A stretch of 27,005 nucleotides of DNA from JAEUSG01 sp964590225. GTDB lineage: Bacteria; Fibrobacterota; OXYB2-FULL-49-7; JAEUSG01. Within the stretch, counting starts at the first letter, position 1, and each line of letters begins with the position of its first letter. Below the pieces are notes generated by a model. The model made no database searches, was not told where the DNA came from, and saw only the letters and a list, made by a program, of their open reading frames with translations. The position numbers were made by a program, and so were the translations under genes. This document shows, in pieces, positions 8,634-17,553 of the stretch. The stretch covers positions 1 through 27,005 of the forward strand of contig CAZPWS010000042.1 in the NCBI GenBank assembly GCA_964590225.1. The letters are read 5' to 3'.

Positions 8634-10754
8634 CGCGCCTGCCGGATCGGGTAGTGTAAATGAATGGTCGATTTCGTTGACAACCCGTTTCTTTTCCAAA
8701 AAATCGTATATTTCTATTTCTTCAACTCTTAGGTCTGAACGAGAATTATACATTTCGAATCTAACAGCCTTAACGGTATTTTTTCCAGTATCGAAAGCGT
8801 GGCTGAACTTGAATCTTTTGATATTCATGTTACGGCAAAGTCTGAACTCGGGTTTATCATATGTATTCGGATGGAGGTAATTAGTTACGGATTCGTAAAC
8901 TTGCCTTTTGGTTATAACCCCCTCCCGCTTAAAACTCATGCCATCTTGGCAAATTTGCACAATGCATGAATCGAAGAAATCATCATTGCAATCGTTGAGG
9001 GCCTGAAGTATCCGTACACCAGAAGCAATTGTTCTATTATTATCAAGTTCAATTGTAACAACAGGATTAGCTCCTTTTTGCCATACAGCAGCAGGTTGGC
9101 GTGGTCCTCCTTCGTTGTCGGTTAGTACCCACATTGAATCCGTTGGCGGTGAAGCAGCTACCGGAGAGCCGACAGCTATATTTTTCCCGAAGCGGTAATA
9201 GTACTTTGCAACCTCTCTTAGCGTTCCAACATCCATTTTGTCGGAATAGCCAGCTACTTCATTTGTCTGTAATTTCCATGAAAGCTTAATAGAGTCCATG
9301 GTTGGATTGCGTATGCCGTCGCAGTTTATAAACCATTCTTCAATTGAAGATTTAGCATTTTTTAGATATGAACGGGGTTTGACAATGAGTTTACCTATAT
9401 TGTCTTCGTTAATTTCTGTCCAGAAAAAAGATGCCGCTATTCCATCTGCCGCAATAAGCTTTATCCGGTTGCTGCCAAGCGTTAGTAATGGAATTGTTCT
9501 TGGGTTTATAATTGTGTATGTATTAACACTAAACTTGTTTATGCCGCATTCTTTGTCGTTTTTTTCTGCTTTTATAGCAAGCTTTATAAAATAATCTGTC
9601 CGCGTCCTTGCTCCATCAATAGAAATGTGTTCTTTTATGCTTTTACCTGTTGATTCCATTACGGCAATTTTGTACCAGTTTGTACTATCGGCTGAAAAAT
9701 AAAGAGTTATTGAAGAGCCTTTTTTGCCTAATGTATGCGTTAACATGGCTTCTGCATGACATATTATATTGGCTGCCGATATTTTGTAAACTACGAACGA
9801 GGTATCATTGCCCTTTTTTTGTTTTAATGTTCCGGAAGCATTATCAATGTTTTTTACCACGCTGAATGATGAAAGTGACAGTTTATCGTAAAAGTTTGGT
9901 TCAAACCTCCATATACCATTTACAACTACATTCAGTCGCTCCTTGCCAACTAAATTTGGATTTTGAGCTGATAACGCAGTTGCAGGCAGATAATATTTTA
10001 ATGAGTCAGCAATCTGGTGGAAGTATTTAGTGTATGATTCGTACGGCTTTAACTTAATCTCATATCTGTAATTATCCGAATACATTTCAGTAAAAAGTGT
10101 TTCTCGAGAAGCTTCAAGAACGGAGTATTCCATGGTTTTCCCAAGAATGTTGTGTATCCTTGTTCCATGATATATACTGCCGTTAACTTTGGCGGTATCG
10201 AGCCTATTGCAATATGTAAAATCGGAAATCATCGACTTAACCTTCCCCTTTTCTCTGTCAATAATACTTTTACAGTCGAGTATGTTTCCGCTCGTTGAAT
10301 CGCGGTATATAAATCCAAATGCTGCATCAAAATGGTGCCATGAGCTGTCCCATTCAAGATCACATACAGTGTGTCCCTTTATATCGTGCTCAATAGATCT
10401 GTTTCCAAGTTTACGCCACAACAGGGGCAGAATGCTATTTGTACTTACGCAAAAAGTATTACCATAATTGTTGGCAAGTTTTATGGGATTATAAATAATT
10501 CCATATTGTGGGTGGTTTGGAGGAACAGTTGCGTCCGAAATACTATCGTGTGCAGGTGGAACCTGATGTCGCATTAATGCAGTCCACTTGAATAGCGCTA
10601 CGGCTTTTTGTTCATCACTTGTCAGCGAGGCGGTCATTGATTTTGCCGCGCTCTCAACATTGCTCCAATCCGGTGTGTTATCGGTAAGAAGTTTTATAAC
10701 AACCGGTGAAGAAAACAATATGGCAGGAAAAAGTAAAAAAAATATGGCGTGCAT
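8628..10754 (-). CDS. Secreted transglutaminase-like domain protein
   Basis: A 708-residue protein with a signal peptide (MHAIFFLLFPAILFSSP). Residues about 40-150 look like a transglutaminase/cysteine-protease fold: Cys102 in NTFCVSTN, His128 in KGHTVCDLEWD and Asp143 in HHFDAAFGF supply the expected Cys-His-Asp triad with normal spacing. The remaining 550 residues are beta-rich; the end (ARTRTDY-type and FEMYNSRSDLRVEEIEIYDF segments) resembles discoidin/F5-8C-like galactose-binding modules, which I propose only tentatively. The likely role is a periplasmic or surface protein acting on glycans or cell-wall peptides. It starts directly after the aroA stop (TAAATG, zero gap), so it is probably translated from the aroA transcript although functionally unrelated. 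Confidence 0.72.
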   Translation of the reverse strand: MHAIFFLLFPAILFSSPVVIKLLTDNTPDWSNVESAAKSMTASLTSDEQKAVALFKWTALMRHQVPPAHDSISDATVPPNHPQYGIIYNPIKLANNYGNTFCVSTNSILPLLWRKLGNRSIEHDIKGHTVCDLEWDSSWHHFDAAFGFIYRDSTSGNILDCKSIIDREKGKVKSMISDFTYCNRLDTAKVNGSIYHGTRIHNILGKTMEYSVLEASRETLFTEMYSDNYRYEIKLKPYESYTKYFHQIADSLKYYLPATALSAQNPNLVGKERLNVVVNGIWRFEPNFYDKLSLSSFSVVKNIDNASGTLKQKKGNDTSFVVYKISAANIICHAEAMLTHTLGKKGSSITLYFSADSTNWYKIAVMESTGKSIKEHISIDGARTRTDYFIKLAIKAEKNDKECGINKFSVNTYTIINPRTIPLLTLGSNRIKLIAADGIAASFFWTEINEDNIGKLIVKPRSYLKNAKSSIEEWFINCDGIRNPTMDSIKLSWKLQTNEVAGYSDKMDVGTLREVAKYYYRFGKNIAVGSPVAASPPTDSMWVLTDNEGGPRQPAAVWQKGANPVVTIELDNNRTIASGVRILQALNDCNDDFFDSCIVQICQDGMSFKREGVITKRQVYESVTNYLHPNTYDKPEFRLCRNMNIKRFKFSHAFDTGKNTVKAVRFEMYNSRSDLRVEEIEIYDFLEKKRVVNEIDHSFTLPDPAGAL

Positions 10755-12032
10755 TTATTCGATAAACTCAATATTTGCACCGAGCTTTTTCATGCTCTCA
10801 AAAAAAGTTGGGAAAGTGACGGCTACTGACTCAGCCGTATCAATAGTGGTTTCACCATCGGCTATTAAACCGGCAAGGGTGAGTGCCATAACTACTCTAT
10901 GGTCGCCCCTTCCATCAAGTTCTGCCCCCACAAGTTTACTTTCCTTTATTCGTAATCCATCCCGCTTTTCTTCGATTTTTGCGCCCATCTTTGTTAATTC
11001 TTCACGCATTACCTTTATTCTATCCGTTTCTTTTATTCTCGCGTGGGCAACTCTGACAAGGCGGGTTTCGCCCTCGGCAATACAACCAAGCACAGCAAAT
11101 GCTGGAAGGGAATCAGGAATCTCATTCAAATCTATTTCGAACCCCTCAATAGGAGATGAATTTACACGAAGAGCGCCATTTTCAGAAGCTACATTCCCAC
11201 CCATCTCCTTGACAATATCAAACACCCGCTTGTCACCTTGTGTGTCTTTCATATCAAGACCCTTAATTAGCAGCGATGAACCTTCACATAAAAGGGCTCC
11301 CATAAGCGGGAAGGTTGCGGAACTAAAATCGCCCGGAATAGCTGATTCAAATCCGTGGTACGACTGTCCCCCGGGCACCTCAAAATTGTTTCTGCCGTTA
11401 CGGGAGTACTCAATCCCCATTTTTTTCAGCCAACCGAGAGTCATCTCAACATATGGTCTTTCGTTGAAGCGAACAACACTTACATCTATTCCCTTCTTTG
11501 TGAAAGGAGCAGTAATCAGTAGCGAGGAAACCCACTGCGAAGAAGTTCCCTCTATGGTACACGAACCTCCCTGCATCCTACCTCTTATGATAACAGGAGG
11601 ATTTCCGTCGCCGTTTACAGGTTCGGCTTTTGCCGCGCCAAGCAGGTGTATAGCATCAAGAAGAGGCTGTATCGGTCGTTTACAAAGAGAACTGTCTCCT
11701 GTGAGTTGAATTTCTCCATCTCCAAGTGCTGCCATGGAGATCATGAAATTCATTGTTGTGCCAGAATTTTTTAAGTCGATAGGGGTATCAGGGGTTACTG
11801 GCTTTCCGTTAAAACCGTTGATTTTCCAGCCATCTGCGGTGTTTTCTACATTTGCCCCGAGTGATTTTACGGCATTAAGGCAGGCTAATGTGTCTTCGGA
11901 CATAAGGGGATTATGAATTATCGAATCTCCTTTTGAGAGAGCACCTATACAAATAGCTCTAATGGTATGCGATTTTGATGGAGGGATTCTTATGTCGCCT
12001 GTTAGGGATGACTTTCTCACCTTGATTTTCAT
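10755..12032 (-). CDS. aroA: 3-phosphoshikimate 1-carboxyvinyltransferase (EPSP synthase), divergent
   Basis: A 425-residue enzyme of the shikimate pathway that transfers enolpyruvate from PEP to shikimate-3-phosphate. Recognisable blocks are PPSKSHTIRA (substrate Lys, Ser and Arg), KNSGTTMNF, GTSSQWVSSLL, NEIPDSLPAFAVL (catalytic Asp), KETDRIKVM (Glu and PEP-binding Arg) and GDHRVVMAL (second Arg). Two usual PEP-binding residues look replaced: the Arg after the SGT motif (E. coli Arg124) is Asn, and the Lys before the late TFP motif (E. coli Lys411) is Val. The start is ATG 12032, which has AAAGGA 7 bp upstream; the longer open frame to 12068 lacks such a site. The transglutaminase-like gene follows without any gap. 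Confidence 0.88.
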   Translation of the reverse strand: MKIKVRKSSLTGDIRIPPSKSHTIRAICIGALSKGDSIIHNPLMSEDTLACLNAVKSLGANVENTADGWKINGFNGKPVTPDTPIDLKNSGTTMNFMISMAALGDGEIQLTGDSSLCKRPIQPLLDAIHLLGAAKAEPVNGDGNPPVIIRGRMQGGSCTIEGTSSQWVSSLLITAPFTKKGIDVSVVRFNERPYVEMTLGWLKKMGIEYSRNGRNNFEVPGGQSYHGFESAIPGDFSSATFPLMGALLCEGSSLLIKGLDMKDTQGDKRVFDIVKEMGGNVASENGALRVNSSPIEGFEIDLNEIPDSLPAFAVLGCIAEGETRLVRVAHARIKETDRIKVMREELTKMGAKIEEKRDGLRIKESKLVGAELDGRGDHRVVMALTLAGLIADGETTIDTAESVAVTFPTFFESMKKLGANIEFIE

Positions 12033-12215
12033 AGCACTGTCCTTTCTTTTTGTTTCGTTTAAAGCCATAACAAAGCAAACAGCGAAGCGACCATAATTAA
12101 AGGTCGGATTCTTATACCGTCCGCGCCGGAATACGACAGAATATTGGAGAGGCTTAAACGACCGGTTTCTTCCAACAAGAACTTAAAATTCACCTACAAT
12201 ATACAATAAACCGCT

Positions 12216-13295
12216 TCATTTTCCAAAATAGGTACCTTTTATGGCACCCTTTGCAAGTATCCGATCGATGTTCTTGCCAAAGAAGTAGAAATAAAGGGAA
12301 TCACCACTCGTCTCATTTCTTCCGCTGCCGAATTCTCCGCTATCTCCATCATGGTAGTATAGTGCAGAGGCATTTCCATAAGCATAAAAACTGTCAATCT
12401 TGTTCTCTTGGAAATAGTAATTGATGGTACGGGCTGCCAATACATTGGTTCTTGTAGAATCGCTATCATTAAATGCTGCGGTTCGTGCGTGTCCTAAAAG
12501 GGTTGCTTGTCTTGCTTTTTTGTCTGCAAGATACAAAGTAATTGTGTCAGATGATAAGTGTGTTGTTGTGGCTGTATCTTTTATTGTGCCGTAAGCGTTA
12601 CCGAAGGAACGCATCTCTCGGACAGTGTCACCGGTAAGGAGTATTTGAATGGTGTCGCCATAAATGATACTGTTTTCGTACTCGATATATGGGTTTATTG
12701 TCAGCGTAATCAGTCCTTGTCTATGTAGAAATTCTGACCTGCCCGCACGAGCGACCATTCCGCTTCTTGTTAGTATAACAGAATCAGTAGCTATACTCTT
12801 TTTTATGTCGCCGAAGTGTTCCATATGTCTGGCTCTTACTTTTATGGTATCGCCGGTGCCTTCTCTCTTGTACAAAAATGGTTTTTTTGTTAGCTTTGTG
12901 ATTCTGCCGCTCCTTATATAATGACCCTCCTCACCCGTAATCAATAGCTTATCCACGGTGTCCTCAACTTCGACCATTCCAGTCGCGATAGCCGTGTGCG
13001 CGGTTTTGTTGTATGTTAGCCGCTTTGCCCTTAACTCTCTATATGCTGTATCAACAAGCGAGACACGATTGATAAACTCCAGCCTTTCGGCTACCGCGTC
13101 ATTAAGTACGGTATCTGATTTTATGTTCAAACCTGCATAGGTAATGAAAACATTGCCTGTGAGACGCTGAATCTTGATGCCACCTTTTCCAATATACTCA
13201 AAGCCATCGGCATGTCTCAGAACAAGAGGTCCGTCTGATCCAAAGGAGAAAGAGAGCATTAACCCAATTGCCCATTTAATCGCATTAAATTTCAC
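12216..13295 (-). CDS. LptA/OstA-like periplasmic LPS-transport family protein
   Basis: A 359-residue exported protein (signal segment AIKWAIGLMLSFSFG) built of repeated short beta-strands with the OstA pattern: LTGNVFITYAGLNIKSDTV, AIATGMVEVEDTVDKLLITG, ITLTINPYIEYENSIIYGDT, RSFGNAYGTIKDTATTTHLS and IDSFYAYGNASALYY. The repeats match the OstA domain shared by LptA and the N-terminus of LptD. At this length it carries about two OstA-type units and no LptD barrel, so it may be an elongated LptA or an accessory bridge protein. It is transcribed divergently from mreB and is separated from lptC by the aroA pair, so the two LPS-transport genes are not in one operon. Confidence 0.8.
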   Translation of the reverse strand: MKFNAIKWAIGLMLSFSFGSDGPLVLRHADGFEYIGKGGIKIQRLTGNVFITYAGLNIKSDTVLNDAVAERLEFINRVSLVDTAYRELRAKRLTYNKTAHTAIATGMVEVEDTVDKLLITGEEGHYIRSGRITKLTKKPFLYKREGTGDTIKVRARHMEHFGDIKKSIATDSVILTRSGMVARAGRSEFLHRQGLITLTINPYIEYENSIIYGDTIQILLTGDTVREMRSFGNAYGTIKDTATTTHLSSDTITLYLADKKARQATLLGHARTAAFNDSDSTRTNVLAARTINYYFQENKIDSFYAYGNASALYYHDGDSGEFGSGRNETSGDSLYFYFFGKNIDRILAKGAIKGTYFGK

Positions 13296-13330
13296 GAGAA
13301 AAATATAAGAAAAATATGTTTGATTGGACG

Positions 13331-13366
13331 CCTTAATTTGTCTAAATTAAGGATGTTACGGTATTT
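13331..13366 (+). promoter_or_regulatory. Palindrome and probable promoter region upstream of mreB
   Basis: A perfect 9-bp inverted repeat CCTTAATTT/AAATTAAGG with loop GTCT occupies 13331-13352, in the 106-bp gap between the divergent OstA-like gene and mreB. A plausible sigma70 pair for mreB overlaps it: TTGTCT at 13338-13343 and TATTTG at 13362-13367. An AGAGG ribosome site lies about 12 bp before the mreB ATG. The palindrome could be an operator for either direction; no regulator is identifiable from sequence. Confidence 0.45.
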
Positions 13367-13401
13367 GTAAAACTATTTAACCTAAAGAGGTTTCATTATC
13401 T

Positions 13402-14427
13402 ATGGCCATTTTCGATTTTTTTTCAAATGATATCGGAATAGACCTTGGAACGGCTAATACCCTTATTCATGTCCGCAACAAAGGCATCGTTATTAACGAG
13501 CCAACCGTTGTTGCAGTTGATAAGCAAACAGAGAGAGTTGTGGCCATAGGTGCGGAAGCCAAGAAAATGCTCGGTAGAACACCGGGAGACATAATAGCAG
13601 TTCGGCCGTTAAAGGATGGTGTTATAACCGCTATAACTTCGGTTGAGGCGCTCTTAAAGGATTTTCTCCGTCGGTCGATGAAATACTCCTTTCTTGTTAG
13701 ACCAAGAGTGGTGTGTGGTGTTCCTTCCGGCATAACCGAGGTTGAGAAGAGAGCTGTTTACGATTCGCTTGCACAGGCAGGAGCGAGGGAGGTGTATCTC
13801 GTATCGGAACCCATGGCTTCGGCTATCGGTATGGATATCTCCGTTGAAGATCCTTCCGGCAACATGGTTGTTGATATTGGGGGAGGAACGAGCGAAATTG
13901 CCGTAATTGCCCTTTACGGAATTGTCTGCGATGCCTCCGTTAGGGTAGGTGGAGATGAGATGGACGAAGCCATAACTCAGTATTTAAAAAAGACATACAG
14001 TCTCCTTGTGGGAGAAAGTACTGCCGAACAGATTAAAATGAAGGTGGGTTCTGCCTGGCCACTTGAAGAAGAAATCGAAATAGAGGTTAAGGGTAGGGAT
14101 CTTGTAGCGGGCATACCGAAGACAATGAGAATAAAAAGTGAGGAGATACGGGAAGCACTTAAAGAACCCGTTGACCGTATTGTTGAAGCTGTAAAACAGG
14201 CACTTGAGCAGACACCGCCGGAACTATCTGCGGATATTTTGGATAAAGGCATAGTTTTAACCGGTGGTGGTGCGCTTCTTAGAGGACTTGACGAACTGTT
14301 AATGCGCGAAACCGAATTACCGGTTCATGTCATTGACGAACCCCTCGACCGTATTGTTATGGGGACCGCAAAGATACTTGAGAATATGGAAAAATATCGA
14401 AAAGTCTTGCTTCCGTCCGGTCGCTGA
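13402..14427 (+). CDS. mreB: Rod-shape-determining actin homologue MreB
   Basis: A 341-residue bacterial actin that forms membrane-bound filaments guiding elongation-specific peptidoglycan synthesis. All nucleotide-binding blocks are present: phosphate-1 IGIDLGTANTLI, phosphate-2 VVDIGGGTSEIAVIAL and the adenosine motif LTGGGALLRGLDELL. An amphipathic N-terminus (MAIFDFFSN) fits direct membrane binding. Length is normal for the family. It is the first gene of a seven-gene + strand operon (mreB, mreC, mreD, mrdA, rodA, lgt, comF) in which gaps are 28 bp or less. Confidence 0.98.
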   Translation: MAIFDFFSNDIGIDLGTANTLIHVRNKGIVINEPTVVAVDKQTERVVAIGAEAKKMLGRTPGDIIAVRPLKDGVITAITSVEALLKDFLRRSMKYSFLVRPRVVCGVPSGITEVEKRAVYDSLAQAGAREVYLVSEPMASAIGMDISVEDPSGNMVVDIGGGTSEIAVIALYGIVCDASVRVGGDEMDEAITQYLKKTYSLLVGESTAEQIKMKVGSAWPLEEEIEIEVKGRDLVAGIPKTMRIKSEEIREALKEPVDRIVEAVKQALEQTPPELSADILDKGIVLTGGGALLRGLDELLMRETELPVHVIDEPLDRIVMGTAKILENMEKYRKVLLPSGR

Positions 14428-14455
14428 ATCATGAATAGGGGATGGTAGCTTCCGT

Positions 14456-15247
14456 ATGTCCGTTATCCTGTACAAATTCAGATCGGTAATTGTTTTATCT
14501 GTTTGTCTTGTTATATCCATCTGGTTGTCCAACAAGCCTGTTAGCGGAAAGCTCCGTTTTGCAAGGGGCTTGCAGTTAACCGTAATGTATCCCGTTCATA
14601 TCGTTGTAGCAAAGGTTACCGCTATTCGCAGCACGATTAATGAAGTTGGGCATCTTCGTCGTATATCAACTGAACTCATGCTCGAAAACGCGGAGATTAA
14701 ACAGGCTTTACGCGAAAACCGTGAATTGCGTGATATGCTCGAATACAAGCAGAATTCACCTATCGGGCTAATTCCCGCCGATATCATAGCTTACAAGAGA
14801 GATGTCGCTACATCTTATGCGTTAATAGGCGTTGGTACGGCAAATGGCGTTGAAAAAAACTTTCCGGCAACAACTGTTGATGGAGTGGTTGGAAAGGTAA
14901 TTGAAGTTCACAAATTCCTTTCGGTGGTACGCCTTATAAACGATCCTGCTTCTAAAGTTGGCATCCGTTTTAGCCGGATAGACATGCCGGCTATTATGGA
15001 GTGTATGGATACCAGGCATGGTAGAGTCTCTTTCCAGAAATATGCGGCCGTCTCTATTGGCGACACTGTAGTAACTTCGGGTCTTGGAGGGCTTTTTCCG
15101 AAGGGGCTTTTTATTGGCACAGTTGTCAGATTGGAAGATGGTGACGATTTAATTAAAATCGCTATTGTAGATTTTCATCAAAGGCTTACAAGTATGGAGC
15201 ATCTTTTTGTCTTGAAAATAAAGGATAGATGGTATCCGCATGATTAA
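14456..15247 (+). CDS. mreC: Rod-shape-determining protein MreC
   Basis: A 263-residue inner-membrane protein of the elongasome: one transmembrane helix near residues 9-27 (VIVLSVCLVISIWL), a coiled coil (INEVGHLRRISTELMLENAEIKQ), and the periplasmic double beta-barrel region with LIPADIIAYKRD, FPATTVDGVVGKVIEV and DTVVTSGLGGLFPKGLFIGTV. It links MreB to PBP2 and RodA in known systems. The stop overlaps the mreD start by 8 bp. Confidence 0.95.
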   Translation: MSVILYKFRSVIVLSVCLVISIWLSNKPVSGKLRFARGLQLTVMYPVHIVVAKVTAIRSTINEVGHLRRISTELMLENAEIKQALRENRELRDMLEYKQNSPIGLIPADIIAYKRDVATSYALIGVGTANGVEKNFPATTVDGVVGKVIEVHKFLSVVRLINDPASKVGIRFSRIDMPAIMECMDTRHGRVSFQKYAAVSIGDTVVTSGLGGLFPKGLFIGTVVRLEDGDDLIKIAIVDFHQRLTSMEHLFVLKIKDRWYPHD

Positions 15248-15728
15248 AGAAGAGCTGCTGTTTATTCTTCGGAGGCTTGGAATAGGGTTTGTTATGATTT
15301 TTTTACAGACATCATTTAGCCCATTAATCTCGGCAAGTGGTGTTTCGCCGGATTTTGTTTTTCTTTTTACTTTTTTTACTGCTGTTAAGGGAGGGGCTTT
15401 CTCGGGGACAATAGTCGGATTTTTAGTTGGTATTGGTGTTGATGTTTATTCACCAGAGAATATAGGTTCTACTGCATTTGCCCTTGTCTTGATTGGATTT
15501 CTTGCCGGACTCGCCAACGAAAAGACAATCAGAATGGAAGGGAAGATGCAACTACTATTTCTATTTTTAGCGGCTATTTCCTACTCTGTTATTTTAAGCA
15601 TATCTTCCGGCGTCTCAGAAATGTCCCATAAAACGGCGTTCAGCAAAATAATTTTATTCACATCAATTTATACTTCTCTTACTGGAGCCGTTTTTATGCT
15701 GGTGAGGAACCTCTTGCGAAACAGGTGA
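15240..15728 (+). CDS. mreD: Rod-shape-determining protein MreD
   Basis: A 162-residue hydrophobic protein with about five transmembrane segments (FVMIFLQTSFSPLI, PDFVFLFTFFTAV, GTIVGFLVGIGVDVYSPENIGSTAF, LLFLFLAAISYSVILS, IYTSLTGAVFMLV). The GxxxGxxxDVYSP region is typical of MreD. Identification rests on this motif and on its fixed place between mreC and mrdA. It starts inside the end of mreC. Confidence 0.92.
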   Translation: MIKEELLFILRRLGIGFVMIFLQTSFSPLISASGVSPDFVFLFTFFTAVKGGAFSGTIVGFLVGIGVDVYSPENIGSTAFALVLIGFLAGLANEKTIRMEGKMQLLFLFLAAISYSVILSISSGVSEMSHKTAFSKIILFTSIYTSLTGAVFMLVRNLLRNR

Positions 15729-15735
15729 GTGTGGT

Positions 15736-17550
15736 ATGTCAAGATTAAAAAGTACAGATCCATTTCCCGGAGCACGGGGCAGGGGGTTTGTCATTCTGAC
15801 TTTATGTTTACTAGCAGTTTTAATAATAATTTTCCGTCTGTTTTATATCCAGATCATTACTGGTGATTTAAACTACACAAAATCAGTAGCAAACAGCGTT
15901 CGTCTTCAAGTAATCAAGGCGCCGAGAGGATTTATTCTGGACAGAAACGGGATTCCCCTTGCAAGAAATCGTTCAGCATGGAGCGTCGCAATAGTGTACA
16001 ACGATGTAAACGGTAATAAGGGAGCAATCGACCTTAAAGAAAAGCTGCTGCGCATAAAGGATTCAAAGGGGCTTATAGCCTTTAGCAAGAGGGAACTTGA
16101 TAAATCCTTTGAGAATGCAAGGCGGAGGCGGTTTGAGCCATTTCGTATAGCTGATGATATTGGTACTGATGTAGCGACTGTTCTTCTTGAACACGCCGAT
16201 GACCTGAAGGGTATTAGAGTTATGGAAGAATCAAGACGGGAGTATCCATACGGTACTCTTGCCTGTCACGCTTTGGGATATATGGGCGAAATCTCTGAAG
16301 AACAGCTTGAAAAAGATGATTTTGAGAAACAAGGATACAGGCTTGGAGATTTTATAGGCAAATTTGGATTGGAAGCTTACTATGAAATGGATGTACTGCA
16401 TGGAATTGATGGTAAGGAATTTGTTACTGTAGATGCGTATGGAAGAGTATTTGATAAAATTGAAGGTATGGCAAATGCCCAAGCTTTTCCAGGAAAGGAT
16501 TTAAAAACTACAATAGATTTAAAGCTTCAGATGGTAGCTGAAAAGGCTTTTCCGGATACGCAAAGTGGGGCAGTTGTGGTAATCAATCCTTCGAATGGGG
16601 ATATTCTTGCAATGGTGAGTTCTCCCCGATTCGACCCAAATCTCTTTGCCAGCTCCTCTATCCGGCGTGGTCGGTATTGGCGGGATTTTATTACCGATCC
16701 CAGACAACCTCTTAATAACAGAGCAATAACTGGACTTTATTCCCCCGGCTCAACATTTAAGCTTGTTACTGCGTTGTCAGCACTTAACGAAGGGATAGTA
16801 GGGCTTCATGAGAGGTTTAATTCATGCAATGGGGGTTTTTGGTATGGGGGCAGAATAAACAAATGCTGGAAAAAAACGGGTCACGGATCATTGGACATGA
16901 TTCCGGCCATAAAAGTATCGTGCAATGTCTATTTCTATCAGATTGGATTAAAAACAGGTATCGATTATATTTGTCAATATGCGCGACTTTTTGGATTTGG
17001 CGGTACTACGGGCGTTGATCTTGCCGGAGAAAAGAGTGGGGAGGTCATGGACCCTCAGGAGTATAACGAGAAATTCAAAAGCAGGGGATGGGTTTGGACT
17101 CAGGGACAGGTTTTGAATGCCGCCATTGGACAGAGCCAAACGGTTACTCCCATTCAGCTTGCGAACTATGCGGGTGCTCTAGGCAGCGGAGTGATGCTAC
17201 CCAAACTTCATTTTCGTTACGGTCTCGCCGTAGATACAATTCATCAGCTTGAGCTTCTTGATCAGACACGGCAAATGCTTAATTCTGCTTTAAGAGAGGT
17301 AATTGAACCTGGCGGTACTGGTGGACGGGCAAGAGTTGATGGGGTTGATGTTGGAGGGAAAACAGGTACCGCACAAAATCCTCACGGTGACGATCATGCT
17401 GTTTTTATATGCACTGCACCGCTTGGAAATCCAGAAATCGCCATAGGCGTAGTTGTCGAAAATGCCGGAGGTGGTGGAGCTGTAGCGGCACCGATAGCGG
17501 GGAAAATTATGCGTGCTTATTTTGGTAAGCCTTGGCCCGGGGAAGAATGA
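15736..17550 (+). CDS. mrdA: Penicillin-binding protein 2 (elongasome transpeptidase)
   Basis: A 604-residue class B PBP: N-terminal anchor (FVILTLCLLAVLIIIFRLFY), pedestal domain with APRGFILDRNGIPLARN, and the C-terminal transpeptidase with the three penicillin-binding motifs STFK (Ser339 nucleophile, Lys342), SCN (from Ser395) and KTGT (542-545). It crosslinks new glycan strands in the periplasm during lateral wall growth together with RodA. The start lies 7 bp after mreD, and rodA begins 3 bp after its stop. Nothing in the active site is missing. Confidence 0.97.
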   Translation: MSRLKSTDPFPGARGRGFVILTLCLLAVLIIIFRLFYIQIITGDLNYTKSVANSVRLQVIKAPRGFILDRNGIPLARNRSAWSVAIVYNDVNGNKGAIDLKEKLLRIKDSKGLIAFSKRELDKSFENARRRRFEPFRIADDIGTDVATVLLEHADDLKGIRVMEESRREYPYGTLACHALGYMGEISEEQLEKDDFEKQGYRLGDFIGKFGLEAYYEMDVLHGIDGKEFVTVDAYGRVFDKIEGMANAQAFPGKDLKTTIDLKLQMVAEKAFPDTQSGAVVVINPSNGDILAMVSSPRFDPNLFASSSIRRGRYWRDFITDPRQPLNNRAITGLYSPGSTFKLVTALSALNEGIVGLHERFNSCNGGFWYGGRINKCWKKTGHGSLDMIPAIKVSCNVYFYQIGLKTGIDYICQYARLFGFGGTTGVDLAGEKSGEVMDPQEYNEKFKSRGWVWTQGQVLNAAIGQSQTVTPIQLANYAGALGSGVMLPKLHFRYGLAVDTIHQLELLDQTRQMLNSALREVIEPGGTGGRARVDGVDVGGKTGTAQNPHGDDHAVFICTAPLGNPEIAIGVVVENAGGGGAVAAPIAGKIMRAYFGKPWPGEE

Positions 17551-17553
17551 CAA

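Noticed and set aside
10588..11709. 373-residue open frame antisense to aroA
   Set aside because: Ser/Pro-rich shadow frame opposite a clear aroA gene, with no start signal.
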